From: Gemmatimonadota bacterium
GTDB lineage: Bacteria > Gemmatimonadota > Gemmatimonadetes > Longimicrobiales > Gaopeijiaceae
Reading direction: 5' to 3'
Length of the DNA stretch: 64,000 nt
Assembly (NCBI GenBank): GCA_029262115.1
Contig: JAJCZZ010000091.1
Span: 62,001 to 126,000 of the forward strand
The first letter of the stretch is position 1, and every line of letters starts with the position of its first letter. Made by a program: the position numbers and the translations under genes. The notes under the pieces are model-generated. The model saw only the letters and a program-made list of their open reading frames with translations. It searched no databases and was not told the origin of the DNA. This document shows positions 26,250 through 35,038 of this stretch, one piece after another.

Positions 26250-28280
26250 CTAGAAGACCTGCACCTGGAAGCGGAGGAGCCGTCCCGGGCGGGGCAACCC
26301 GCACTGATCGTAGAGCGCGGTATCCGACAGATTCGTGGCCGACACCGACGTCCGCACATTCCGCCCACCGCCGCCCCATACCTTCGAGAACACCGCGTTC
26401 AGCCACGTGCCACTCTCGAGCTCCACGTCTGCACCGGAATCCGGATCCTGGCAGAACTGCGCCCCGGTGTACTCGGCCTCACCCGTGGCGGAGATCCCAC
26501 CGAAGATAGGGACGCGCACGTACGCGTTCGCGATCTGCTCCGGCAGGTTCTCCGGCCGCGTGGACCTCCCTGGGGAGGCCGGAGCGGACAGGGACACCGA
26601 CTGAAGGGTCAACTCGCCGCCCACAGAGAACGGGCCGAAGTCCTGAGAGGCCAAGAACTCGATGCCGACGCTCCTCAGCTCCTCCGAGTTGACCCGCTGA
26701 CGCCGCCCGCTGTCCAATGTGACCCGTCGAATGGCGTCGCTGAGACGGTGGTGGAATCCGACGACCTGCACCTCGCCATTGCCGATCCGGGAGGTCACGC
26801 CGGTCTCGAACGCCACGAGATGCTCGGACATCAGGTCGGGGTTCGGCTCGAATCGATTCAGCGCCTCGGAGTACGTCTCCCGAAGCGATGGGAAGCGACC
26901 TCGTCGGCTCACCCCCGCGTGGATCAGGGTGCCGCCATCGTTCGCGACGGCGGAAAGACCCAGGCGGGCGCCCCAGTCGCCGAGCGCGCCGAGAGACGTC
27001 CGACCGCCGGTCTGAGGAGTCGACGCTCGATCGTACGCCGCACCCACGCTGAGGCGTAGTCCCTCGATCGGCCCGTCACCGTACTCGATCATCCGCCAGA
27101 CGGTCTCCACGCCTGCACTGAACAGGCGCTGCTGATACGTCAGGGTGGATCCGTCGGTGGTCTCATCGTGGTGGATATCGGCAAACGTGAGCGCCGACCG
27201 CAGTTCGGCAGCGCCGCCAAGCGTGTGATCGCCCAGAAGGCGGACGGTGGCCGTCCGCGCATCTCCGACCTCAGTCCCGTCGACCACGTCGTAGGCGCGC
27301 GTCTCGAACGACTCGATCGACGTCGTCCCGAAGTCCACGCCGACGCTGGCTTCCAGGTCGCCGTGGCCCCAGGGCGTGCCCCGCTCACCGGTACCCCCAG
27401 CCAACGCCAGGATCGTCCGATCGATGCCGGGATACCGCCACAGGCGGGGGTCGCTCGCGCCCAACTCCGCCGCGATGCCGCGCTCCGCTCGGTGGCTCGC
27501 CGCCGAAAAGCTGCCCCACCCGCCATCATCGCCGGCAAAGCGGAGCGCCAGGAATCCGTCGACGTTCTGCATGTCGGTGTTCGAGCGGAGATCGCCGTCG
27601 GGCCGCGGCTCCACGATGCCGTCGGCCAGCGGCAGTCCGGGCCCGTCCCGGAAGCCGCCCCCGGCTCGGATCATCCCGCGCCCGTCGTCCGTTTCGAACG
27701 GCGCGGTGACCGACGCGGACGTGGCGTAGCCACCGAGGTGATCAACGCTGGCCGCGGCCTGAGACGACCGGACGTTGGGGAAGCTGCTTCCCCGGGCCAC
27801 GTTCATCTCAACCACGCCCCCCAGGACGTTCGGACCGTGCAGAATCGACGAAAGGCCCCGCACGAACGTGACTTCTTGCGCGGCCCCGGCGGGGAGCACC
27901 GACACGTCGGTCCGAGCGTCCCACCCGAGCGTCAGGGGCACCCCGTCCAGAAGCACCGCGACCTGTCGCGACTCCGAGCCCCGAACGGAGATCTCCGCTT
28001 GCCCACGAGAATTCGTCCGTACGTGGACGGACGGAAGCTCCCGGAGGATGTCCTCGGCGGTAGGCGCCGCGGGCAGTCCCAGCGAATCGACGGTAACCTC
28101 GACCGCGCTCGCCCCACCGATCGTCGTCACCGGACGCTGAGCCTGGATGCGGATCCCTTCGATCCGGAAGACCGTGGTGTCCCGACGGATCGAGTCGGGT
28201 TGCTGCGCCTCGGCGTCGAGGGGAAACAGCACCGTCGCGGCTAGGCCGAACATGGTCAGGCGGCGGAGTACCAACAGCAT
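26250..28280 (-). CDS. TonB-dependent outer-membrane receptor
   Basis: A 676-residue receptor. Signal peptide (to about ADAEAQQ), a TonB-box-like region near RIEGIRIQAQRPV, a plug domain (EDILRELPSVHVRTNSRGQAEISVRGSESRQVAVLLDGVPL and GLSSILHGPNVLGGVVEM) and a beta-barrel ending in an aromatic residue (RFQVQVF). It is the first gene of the run with DUF3311, SSS symporter, cyanophycinase and DUF1684. The substrate is probably a peptide or polymer fragment handled by those genes, but receptor sequence alone cannot tell. Size is typical for vitamin B12/colicin-type receptors. Confidence 0.92.
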   Translation of the reverse strand: MLLVLRRLTMFGLAATVLFPLDAEAQQPDSIRRDTTVFRIEGIRIQAQRPVTTIGGASAVEVTVDSLGLPAAPTAEDILRELPSVHVRTNSRGQAEISVRGSESRQVAVLLDGVPLTLGWDARTDVSVLPAGAAQEVTFVRGLSSILHGPNVLGGVVEMNVARGSSFPNVRSSQAAASVDHLGGYATSASVTAPFETDDGRGMIRAGGGFRDGPGLPLADGIVEPRPDGDLRSNTDMQNVDGFLALRFAGDDGGWGSFSAASHRAERGIAAELGASDPRLWRYPGIDRTILALAGGTGERGTPWGHGDLEASVGVDFGTTSIESFETRAYDVVDGTEVGDARTATVRLLGDHTLGGAAELRSALTFADIHHDETTDGSTLTYQQRLFSAGVETVWRMIEYGDGPIEGLRLSVGAAYDRASTPQTGGRTSLGALGDWGARLGLSAVANDGGTLIHAGVSRRGRFPSLRETYSEALNRFEPNPDLMSEHLVAFETGVTSRIGNGEVQVVGFHHRLSDAIRRVTLDSGRRQRVNSEELRSVGIEFLASQDFGPFSVGGELTLQSVSLSAPASPGRSTRPENLPEQIANAYVRVPIFGGISATGEAEYTGAQFCQDPDSGADVELESGTWLNAVFSKVWGGGGRNVRTSVSATNLSDTALYDQCGLPRPGRLLRFQVQVF

Positions 28281-28379
28281 CGACGAAGGTCCTTGGCGGT
28301 TGATCGGTCACGGGAAGGGGTCGAAGCACCGTCCGGGGAGACACCTTCGTACGATCGTCCGTTGGTAGGGGTCCCTCCG

Positions 28380-28665
28380 TCACTCCGCCCGAAGCGCCTC
28401 CACCGGATCGACCCGGGTCGCGCGGCGTGCAGGAACGTAACTCGCCAGAGTCACCACGGTGAGCAGCAGGGCCGCACTCGCGACGAACGCGAGCGGGTCT
28501 CGAGGGCTGGTACCGAAAAGGAACGCCTCGAGCAGGTCCACGCCCACCCACGCCAGTCCGAGGCCCACCACGACGCCGACCGCTGCGGCGACCACGCTCG
28601 AACGCACCACCATCCGGAGCAACCGACCGTTGCCCGCGCCGAGTGCGGAGCGGAGCCCAATGATC
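28380..28665 (-). pseudogene. 3' remnant of an ADOP/FtsX permease
   Basis: About 95 codons matching the extreme C terminus of ADOP permeases: IIGLRSALGAGNGRLLRMVVRSS, AFLFGTSPRDPLAFVASAALLLTVV and the family ending ASYVPARRATRVDPVEALRAE, comparable to the ends of the intact permeases in this window. The frame is closed by a stop just upstream and no other permease sequence precedes it, so it is a deletion remnant between the TonB receptor promoter and the FG-GAP gene. Confidence 0.85.
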
Positions 28666-28849
28666 GGTCAGATGATCGAGCGGATCGCGCGCGCCGTCTT
28701 CCGCGTCGCATGGCTCGCGTCATCGCAGGACTCTGGAGCCAACGTGCGATCGCGCGCCGTGGCGGCTCTCGTGCTCCGTAAGAGATGAGCCCGTGGTTCG
28801 TACATGCCCCGAACCCCCAATCCCGCCAATAGCCCGTCCGGAGTCGTCC

Positions 28850-30538
28850 GTGCGCCCCAGCCTCGTCCGCCTGCTCGCCGTCGCCGTCCTCGCACTCCAC
28901 CAACCGCTCACCGCCCAGGACGCCCCGACACTCCAACGCGGCATCGCCCTGTTGAACCAGGGAGATCCGGCGGGTGCGGTGGAGGTGCTTCGAGAGGTCA
29001 CGAAGGCCGAGCCTGAGAATGGGCCCGCCTGGACGGCCCTCGGCTTTGCTCTGAGGATCGTGGGTGAGTACGCGGAAGCCGCAGCCGCCTACGAGATCGG
29101 ACTCCCCCTACGCGGAGATCCGCCGCCGATCAAGGTCCAGGGCGCCATGGCGCAGGCCCAGGCCGGCAATCTCGAGCGTGCCTTCGAGTGGCTGCTGGAG
29201 GCGAAGGCCGCCGGCTTCGACGTCACGTCCGTGGACGGGAACCCGGCCGCCGATCTCCTGCGCGACGACCCACGCTACGTGGGACTGATGCCCTCCCCCG
29301 AAGAGTTCGCCGAGCCCTTCGTGGAGGCGGTGGAGATCCTCCACGAGTGGAGGGGTGAGCGGCGCGGCGACCAGTTCGGGTGGATCGCGCGGAATATCGG
29401 AGATGTCGACGGAGACGGCGTGAATGACGTCACCACGTCGGCGCCCACGTGGTCCAGCGCCGAGGGCGCCCAGGCGGGGCGCATCTACGTCTACTCAGGT
29501 CGTTCCGGGACGCTCCTCTGGACGGCGGACGGCAACCCCGGAGACCAACTCGGCCTGGGCATCGAAGCTGCGGGCGATGTCGACGCGGACGGCGTGCCCG
29601 ACGTGGTGGCGGGCGGCCCGTTCGGCGATCGCGCACTGGTATACTCCGGGCGGGACGGCGCCGTGCTCCTCGAGTTCCACGCGCACCAGCCCGGAGAGGC
29701 GTTCGGACGCCGGGTTACGGATCTGGGTGACATCGACGGTGACGGTCACGACGACGTCCTCATCGCGGCCCCGCTGAACGACGAGGCGGGACAGGACGCG
29801 GGCCGGGTGTATGTGTACTCCGGGTGGGACGGCGCCCTCATGCTCGCGTTGAGCGGGGAGAAGGCGGGAGATCAGTTCGGCTCCGCGGCGGCCGGTGCCA
29901 CCGAGGACGGGCGAGCGACGATCGTCGTGGGTGCGCCGAACGCCGGACGGGGCGGGCGCGGTCGAACGTACGTGTATCACGGCGTGACGACGGAGCCCAC
30001 CTTCGTCATCGAGTCCGACTCGGTCGGCGCTCAACTCGGCGGGATGTTCGTGTCGACCGTCGGGGACGTCGACAGCGACGGTGCCACGGACGTGTACGCC
30101 TCCGACTGGAGTGCCGCGGCGGACGACGGGCGGCAGGGTGTCGGGCGTGTGTACATCCACTCCGGCCGCACTGGGGAACGCCTGTATGTGTTGTCGGGCG
30201 AAGCCACCGGCGACGGCTTCGGGATCGGGGTGGCGGACGCGGGCGACGTGGACGGCGACGGGCACGCCGATCTCGTGGTCGGAGCCTGGCAGCACGCGTC
30301 GGCCGCCCCCTCCGGCGGGAAGGTATATCTGTACTCGGGCGCCACCGGTGAACTGCTGCGCGTCATCACGGGTCGCGTTCCGGGCGAGACGTTCGGCTTC
30401 GACACCACCGGAATGGGCGACGTGAACGGAGACGGCGTCATCGACTTCCTCCTCACGTCGGCGTGGAGCGCGGTCAACGGGGGCAGATCCGGTCGGATGT
30501 TCATCGTCTCGGGAACGTCGGGATCGCCGCCGGCTTGA
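28850..30538 (+). CDS. Secreted TPR + FG-GAP (integrin-like) repeat protein
   Basis: A 562-residue exported protein. Signal peptide (VRPSLVRLLAVAVLALHQPLTAQ), a TPR segment (LQRGIALLNQGDPAGAVEVLREV to AAAYEIGLPL, about 25-100), then an integrin-alpha-like beta-propeller of about six FG-GAP repeats. Each has a DxDxDG calcium loop: DVDGDGVNDV, DVDADGVPDV, DIDGDGHDDV, DVDSDGATDV, DVDGDGHADL and DVNGDGVIDF, plus phrases such as GRIYVYSGRSG and GDQFG. GTG at 28850 has GGAG about 6 nt upstream and puts the signal peptide at the N terminus. Probably an extracellular adhesion or binding protein; ligand unknown. Confidence 0.87.
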   Translation: MRPSLVRLLAVAVLALHQPLTAQDAPTLQRGIALLNQGDPAGAVEVLREVTKAEPENGPAWTALGFALRIVGEYAEAAAAYEIGLPLRGDPPPIKVQGAMAQAQAGNLERAFEWLLEAKAAGFDVTSVDGNPAADLLRDDPRYVGLMPSPEEFAEPFVEAVEILHEWRGERRGDQFGWIARNIGDVDGDGVNDVTTSAPTWSSAEGAQAGRIYVYSGRSGTLLWTADGNPGDQLGLGIEAAGDVDADGVPDVVAGGPFGDRALVYSGRDGAVLLEFHAHQPGEAFGRRVTDLGDIDGDGHDDVLIAAPLNDEAGQDAGRVYVYSGWDGALMLALSGEKAGDQFGSAAAGATEDGRATIVVGAPNAGRGGRGRTYVYHGVTTEPTFVIESDSVGAQLGGMFVSTVGDVDSDGATDVYASDWSAAADDGRQGVGRVYIHSGRTGERLYVLSGEATGDGFGIGVADAGDVDGDGHADLVVGAWQHASAAPSGGKVYLYSGATGELLRVITGRVPGETFGFDTTGMGDVNGDGVIDFLLTSAWSAVNGGRSGRMFIVSGTSGSPPA

Positions 30539-30583
30539 CGGGGACCCCACGGTCTGACGGTGGCCGCCCGCCTGACGTTGAGC

Positions 30584-30605
30584 GCAGGGCGGGCGCCCGC
30601 CCTGC
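30584..30605 (+). terminator. 22-bp perfect GC palindrome, probable terminator hairpin
   Basis: Arms GCAGGGCGG and CCGCCCTGC around a GCGC centre form a perfect stem, 45 nt after the FG-GAP gene stop. No T-run follows, so it would be an imperfect intrinsic terminator or an mRNA-stabilising hairpin. Confidence 0.5.
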
Positions 30606-30692
30606 CTGACCGGGAAACGGCACAGAAGCCCGTCCTGGAATGGGGACATCCCGGCCCGGTCGCCACACGGACAGACGGGACCGTGCATCAAG

Positions 30693-30721
30693 GCTAACCC
30701 CATACCGTTATGTCGGTTAGC
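30693..30721. promoter_or_regulatory. Inverted repeat upstream of outer-membrane-like gene
   Basis: GCTAACC (30693-30699) and GGTTAGC (30715-30721) are perfect inverted arms separated by 15 nt of comparatively AT-rich sequence. The site lies 100 nt upstream of the gene starting at 30821 and resembles a dimeric repressor or activator site. No regulator is adjacent. Confidence 0.4.
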
Positions 30722-30820
30722 ACACCACTGCTCGGACCGCGGCGATGGGGGCATGTCGCGTGCATCTTCCTGAATCAAGCCCCCTCGGGGGAGGTCCAAC
30801 GCCTTTCAGGATGGCGACCG

Positions 30821-31633
30821 ATGAAGCGCGGTGTGATGACGGGTGCGGTGGCGGCGGTTCTCGTGGCAGTCAGTGTGGCGCCCGCAGACGGCCAGTGGCG
30901 CGGACAGCGTGATCGGAACGAGCGGGCATACGATCGAGTGAAGGCGAGCCCGGCCGTCGGCTTCGCGCTGATCGGCGCGGATCCCGTCGGCGAAATGGGT
31001 CAGCTGGTCGACGGCGGCCTGGGTGGGCAGATCTTCGGTACCGTCCCGTTGGATCGGGCCGGCCACTTTCGAATTCGCGCGGACGCCGGCCTCATGATCT
31101 ACGGTCACGAGCGCCAGCGCCTCTGCTTCAGCGTGCCGATCGGATGCCGGATCGAAACCGATCTGACCACGACCAATTCGATCGCCTTCGGTGGGCTCGG
31201 TCCGGAGCTCGTGCTGCTCACGGGCGGATTTCAGCCGTACGTCAACGGCTCGGTCGGCTTCTCGTACTTCGTCACCAACTCGTCGCTCAGCGGGGCGAAC
31301 GACTACGACGACTTCGGCAACACGACCAACTACGACGACCTGGTCATGGCGTGGCGGGCGGGCGGCGGGCTGCGCTTCCGCGTCGCGGACGGGCGGAGGC
31401 CGCTCTGGATCGACCTGGGCGTCGAGCGCCACGAGAACGGCCTCGCCGACTATCTGACCGAGGGTGATATCGCCGACCACGCGGACGGCAGCATCACGCT
31501 CTTCCCGACCCGCAGCGAAGCGAACCTCGTGGCCTTCCGCGTGGGAATGACCGTCGGAATGGGTCGGAGTTACGACAACGACCGCAGGGACCGCGACGAC
31601 CACAAAGATCGCCGGAGGCGCCACCGCCGGTAG
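30821..31633 (+). CDS. Putative outer-membrane beta-barrel protein
   Basis: A 270-residue exported protein. Signal peptide (MKRGVMTGAVAAVLVAVSVAPADGQ), a barrel-like pattern of alternating residues (FRIRADAGLMIYGHERQ, NSIAFGGLGPELVLLTGGFQPYVNGSVGFSYF, GGGLRFRVADGRRPLWIDLGVERHENG, LVAFRVGMTVGM) and a strongly charged Asp/Arg/Lys tail of about 20 residues ending HKDRRRRHRR. The start has AGGATGG upstream. The polar tail after the last strand is unusual for an outer-membrane barrel, which normally ends in an aromatic residue. No family assigned with confidence. Confidence 0.7.
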   Translation: MKRGVMTGAVAAVLVAVSVAPADGQWRGQRDRNERAYDRVKASPAVGFALIGADPVGEMGQLVDGGLGGQIFGTVPLDRAGHFRIRADAGLMIYGHERQRLCFSVPIGCRIETDLTTTNSIAFGGLGPELVLLTGGFQPYVNGSVGFSYFVTNSSLSGANDYDDFGNTTNYDDLVMAWRAGGGLRFRVADGRRPLWIDLGVERHENGLADYLTEGDIADHADGSITLFPTRSEANLVAFRVGMTVGMGRSYDNDRRDRDDHKDRRRRHRR

Positions 31634-31732
31634 CTACCGATCGTCATCGGTTCGCGGGTGGGGCCGCTCCGTTTATCCGGACCGGTCACCAACCCAGGAG
31701 TGTGTTTCCGCCCGCGGGCCGGTGTCGATGGC

Positions 31733-33067
31733 TCAGGGAGTGTCGAGGAGGGCCCGGACCTGCTTTCGGTCCACCTTTCCGTTTGCGTTGAGGGGGATGG
31801 CCGCGACCAGGCACCACCGCCGAGGTCTCCGGGGCGGACCCACCTGTTCGCGGACCCACGCGTCGACCGCGTCCAGATCGAATGTGCCCTCGACCGGCAC
31901 CACGACGGCCCCGACGACGTCTCCCCACTCCGCGTCGGGAATACCCGCGACCGCGACGTCGGCGATATCCGGATGGACGCGCAGAGCCTCCTCAATCTCT
32001 CGTACCGACACCGTCACGCCCCCTGTGATGATCCGGTCGGACCGGCGGCCCGTCACCCACAGTCGGCCCTCCTCGTCGACGTGCCCCAGGTCACCGGTAC
32101 GATACCAGCCGTCCGGCCCGGCCAGCGGCGCTGGATCGCCGACATAGCCGATCGCCATCGTGCGCCCGCGTGTGAGGACCTCACCGCCCGGGGCAATCCG
32201 CACCTCGACACCGTCGAGGGGGCGGCCGACCGAGCCCGGTGCTTCGCGCACCGTGTCGGGAGCGGCCGTGCAGACCTGCGACGACATCTCCGTCATTCCG
32301 TAGGTCAGCGCCACCGGCCATCCCCCTGACAATGCCCGCTCCAGCAACGCCGCGGGCGTGTGCGCACCGCCCAGGACGAGGCACCGAAACGACGGAGGCG
32401 GCGGAGCGCCACCGAGGTGGTCGAGCAAGCGGATGAGCTGCGTGGGAACCAGCGACATATGGGTGACGGGCCCCCCGGTTCCCGGCGGAAAGCCTGCGCG
32501 GCTCAGAAGTCTAGCGACTCGCTCTGGCGCGACCGTGCCGGGCAGGACCAGCGAGCCGCCAAGAAGGAAGGGGCGCGTGAGCAAGGCCAGTCCGCCGACG
32601 TGCGCGGGCGACAGTGACGCGAGCCAGCGATCTTCCACCGAGAGGTCGAGTCGCTTGGCCACGGCCTCCGCACTCCCGAGCAGATTGTCCGCCGACAACG
32701 CGACACCGCGCGGCGTCCCGGACGTGCCCGACGTCCACAAAATCGCTTGGGGGCCCGCTACCGCCGAGGCGAGGAGTTCGACGGCCCGCTCGCGCTCGCC
32801 CCGGGTCAAGCCCGCGTTCAGCGGGGCCGGCGTCACGCCCATCCGCCAAAGGGCGAGCAACGACAGGAGCGAGCTCAGGTCGGGCGCAACGGTGAGCGGG
32901 TGAACGGTACCCGCCCGGATTCCATCGTCAGCGAAGCGGTCGCACCGTCGATCCACCAGCCACGACAGGTCGTCGAAGTCGAGCGCCGCGTCGGAGGTCA
33001 CGACCAGCGGACGCGTACCCGACGCGTGCCGCGCCGCCCACTCCAGGAGGTCGATCGGTCCGCTCAT
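31733..33067 (-). CDS. menE: o-Succinylbenzoate-CoA ligase
   Basis: A 444-residue ANL-superfamily adenylate-forming enzyme. Motifs: P-loop ILWTSGTSGTPRGVALS, YGMTEMSSQ, YRTGDLGHVDEEGRLWVTGRRSDRIITGGVTVS and the catalytic Lys near NANGKVDRKQ. It activates o-succinylbenzoate to its CoA thioester in menaquinone synthesis. ATG at 33067 overlaps the menA stop by 4 nt. Other acyl-CoA ligases share these motifs; the short length and men neighbourhood make menE the clear choice. Confidence 0.92.
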   Translation of the reverse strand: MSGPIDLLEWAARHASGTRPLVVTSDAALDFDDLSWLVDRRCDRFADDGIRAGTVHPLTVAPDLSSLLSLLALWRMGVTPAPLNAGLTRGERERAVELLASAVAGPQAILWTSGTSGTPRGVALSADNLLGSAEAVAKRLDLSVEDRWLASLSPAHVGGLALLTRPFLLGGSLVLPGTVAPERVARLLSRAGFPPGTGGPVTHMSLVPTQLIRLLDHLGGAPPPPSFRCLVLGGAHTPAALLERALSGGWPVALTYGMTEMSSQVCTAAPDTVREAPGSVGRPLDGVEVRIAPGGEVLTRGRTMAIGYVGDPAPLAGPDGWYRTGDLGHVDEEGRLWVTGRRSDRIITGGVTVSVREIEEALRVHPDIADVAVAGIPDAEWGDVVGAVVVPVEGTFDLDAVDAWVREQVGPPRRPRRWCLVAAIPLNANGKVDRKQVRALLDTP

Positions 33068-33972
33068 CCGAGGCCCAGCGTCAGTCCCAGGACCACCCCG
33101 TACAGGGCCACGACGCGGGCGGTCTGACCAAGCGCGGGCAGGAGTTCTTTCGGCTCCTGAAACCGCATGACGGTGCGGAAGGGACCGAGCGAGAGCGGCA
33201 CGATGCCTAGGGTTGCCAGGGAGATGACGGGCCACGCAAGTCCCACCACTCCTACAATCGGTACCGCGAAGCCCACGAGCATGAGGAGCGCATACTCGAT
33301 CTGCGTTCCCCGGCGGCCGAGACGCACGGCGAGCGTGCGTTTGCCTGCTCGTCGGTCGGTGTCGATGTCGCGGAGGTTGTTCACCACGAGAATGGCCGTG
33401 CTGAGGGCTCCCAGCCCCACTCCGGCGAGCACCGCGCCGGGAGGCCAGACTAGACCCTGGACCCAGTAGGTGCCTCCGACCGCAACCAGGCCGAAGAACA
33501 CGAAGACGAATACGTCGCCCAGGCCGTGGTACGCGAGCGGAAACGGCCCGCCCGTGTAGAGGACCGCGCACGCGAGCGAGGCGAGCCCGATCCAGACGAT
33601 GGGCCACCCCCCGACCGACACGAGGTAGACGCCGACGAGGAGCGCCGCCGCGAGGGTCATGAGCATGGCCCGAAAGACCGTCCCCGGCGCCACGAGGCCG
33701 GCCTGGGTCACCCGTGTCGGACCGACCCTCTCCTCCGTGTCCCCCCCGCGAACGAAGTCGTAGTAGTCGTTGGCGAGATTGGTCGCGATCTGGATCAGCA
33801 CGGCCCCCACGAGCGCGGCCAGAGCTGGCAGGAACTGGAAGACACCGTGATGCGCGGCCAGCCCCGTACCGGCAGCAACCGGAGCGACGGCTGCCGGAAG
33901 CGTCTTGGGCCGCGCGGCCATGATCCAGGCGCGCGCCCGCGAAATCTCGGAATCGGGGGGATGGTTCGGCAC
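33064..33972 (-). CDS. menA: 1,4-Dihydroxy-2-naphthoate prenyltransferase
   Basis: A 302-residue UbiA-family membrane enzyme with about nine helices. AARPKTLPAAVAPVAAGTGLA starts the fold; the first Asp-rich motif NLANDYYDFVRGGDTEER and the second, NNLRDIDTDRRAGKRTLAVRLG, bind Mg2+-prenyl diphosphate. It attaches the prenyl tail to dihydroxynaphthoate. GTG start with a weak ribosome-binding site. A 31-codon ORF and a perfect palindrome lie upstream and may control this menA-menE pair. Confidence 0.95.
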   Translation of the reverse strand: MPNHPPDSEISRARAWIMAARPKTLPAAVAPVAAGTGLAAHHGVFQFLPALAALVGAVLIQIATNLANDYYDFVRGGDTEERVGPTRVTQAGLVAPGTVFRAMLMTLAAALLVGVYLVSVGGWPIVWIGLASLACAVLYTGGPFPLAYHGLGDVFVFVFFGLVAVGGTYWVQGLVWPPGAVLAGVGLGALSTAILVVNNLRDIDTDRRAGKRTLAVRLGRRGTQIEYALLMLVGFAVPIVGVVGLAWPVISLATLGIVPLSLGPFRTVMRFQEPKELLPALGQTARVVALYGVVLGLTLGLG

Positions 33973-34028
33973 ACCGGGAACGTACTACCTCGCCGGGCGC
34001 CCGGAAGGGGGGGCGTCGGGTGCCCGGT

Positions 34029-34124
34029 CTAGCGGGATCGTACCGCCGTTCCGCCCTGGCAAGCCACGAGCAGCACGGTCGCCCCCGCGGCTACGAGCCC
34101 ACCACCCGGCTGCACCATCCCCAT
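34029..34124 (-). CDS. 31-residue lipoprotein-like peptide, small ORF upstream of menA
   Basis: A 31-codon ORF starting at ATG 34124 with an excellent Shine-Dalgarno (AAAGGAGGAG, ending 3 nt before ATG). The peptide is MGMVQPGGGLVAAGATVLLV followed by ACQGGTAVRSR: a hydrophobic stretch ending in a lipobox-like LVAC, which would leave a ten-residue mature lipopeptide CQGGTAVRSR. The n-region lacks basic residues, so export is not assured. A perfect 23-bp palindrome sits directly upstream of the Shine-Dalgarno, and menA begins 56 nt after the stop. It could be a real small lipoprotein or a leader peptide for menA-menE. Confidence 0.55.
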   Translation of the reverse strand: MGMVQPGGGLVAAGATVLLVACQGGTAVRSR

Positions 34125-34135
34125 ACTCTCCTCCT

Positions 34136-34158
34136 TTGTATTGTATCATACAATACAA
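34136..34158. promoter_or_regulatory. Perfect 23-bp AT-rich palindrome (operator)
   Basis: TTGTATTGTAT (34136-34146), one central C, ATACAATACAA (34148-34158). It abuts the Shine-Dalgarno of the 31-codon ORF and contains -10-like TATGAT/TACAAT hexamers on the minus strand. The TGTAT...ATACA pattern is reminiscent of sites for PadR or BlaI-type winged-helix repressors. It probably gates the small ORF and, by read-through, menA-menE. Confidence 0.7.
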
Positions 34159-34186
34159 TACGTCTCGGAGAATGGGCAACTCGCTC

Positions 34187-34966
34187 CTACCGCGCCTGAC
34201 GCCCCAACCAGCCCACGGAATACAGCAGCACCGCGAACTCGTGCTCACGCGACTCGCCCGGTTGCACGAAGACGATCGCCTCCAGGAGGTCGAGCGGTAC
34301 CTGGTTGATCAGTTCCGTGGGAATCCGTCCGCCGTCGAGGAACACCGGCGCGCACGATCCATTTCGGAAGATGAAGCACGGATTCTGCTCGTCCGACATC
34401 CGGACGATCATGCCCGACACGTTGGAGGAACGGATCAGGTCCGACGTGCGCTGGGTGCGCTCCGCCGCGTTCATGATCCGGTCACGGTAGAGGGGCATCG
34501 AGCGGAGCGTCGACGGGCTGGTACCCAGCATCAAACGGAGTTGGCGGTTGATCTCGCGACGACGCTCGACGGTGACGTCGAGTCCCTCGATCGAAAGCGC
34601 GGACGGCGCCACCATGAGCGGCAGGTCGTACACGCCGTCGGCATCGTCCAGATCGACCTCCTTACGCTGATAGTCCTCGAAGCCGATGCGCGACGGGACC
34701 ACCACGTAGCGTCCCGGTGCGGGCGCCCGGACCGCATAGCGCCCCTCGTCGTCCGCGATCGTAAGCGCCCGTAGCGAGCCGCTCATGTCGAGCAGGCGCA
34801 CATACACGCCGGGAACGGTCTGCAAGTTCGACGCATTCATGATGGTGCCCTGAAGCGTCTGCCCGCGTGTGTCCACCGGCGTAACGCTCAGGATGGCGGC
34901 GAGCGCGAAGGCGGCGCCTGCAAGACCAACGGGAAAGCTTCGGGGCGGAGTCGTCGTAATCGTCAT
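34187..34966 (-). CDS. Secreted CarboxypepD_reg-like + orphan plug-like protein (copy 2)
   Basis: A 259-residue exported protein. Signal peptide (about 1-35, SVTPVDTRGQT), a carboxypeptidase-regulatory-like beta-sandwich (LQGTIMNASNLQTVPGVYVRLLD to PLMVAP), a linker (LDVTVERRREINRQLRLMLG), then sequence resembling the second half of a TonB plug (CAPVFLDGGRIPTELINQVPLDLLEAIVFVQPGES) but no barrel. It is a paralogue of the upstream gene. ATG at 34966 is preferred over GTG at 35002; neither has a strong ribosome-binding site. Role unknown; it may be a decoy or partner of a SusC-like receptor. Confidence 0.7.
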   Translation of the reverse strand: MTITTTPPRSFPVGLAGAAFALAAILSVTPVDTRGQTLQGTIMNASNLQTVPGVYVRLLDMSGSLRALTIADDEGRYAVRAPAPGRYVVVPSRIGFEDYQRKEVDLDDADGVYDLPLMVAPSALSIEGLDVTVERRREINRQLRLMLGTSPSTLRSMPLYRDRIMNAAERTQRTSDLIRSSNVSGMIVRMSDEQNPCFIFRNGSCAPVFLDGGRIPTELINQVPLDLLEAIVFVQPGESREHEFAVLLYSVGWLGRQAR

Positions 34967-35038
34967 GGAATTCTGGCGGGGTGATGTCGGGTTTTCAGCC
35001 ACGCTGTTACACCAGCGGCGCCGGGATGTGCGCCGCGG

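Noticed and set aside
31733-33607. 624-residue form of MenE
   Set aside because: The first 180 residues are a shadow of menA in another frame; the ATG at 33067 gives the normal MenE length.
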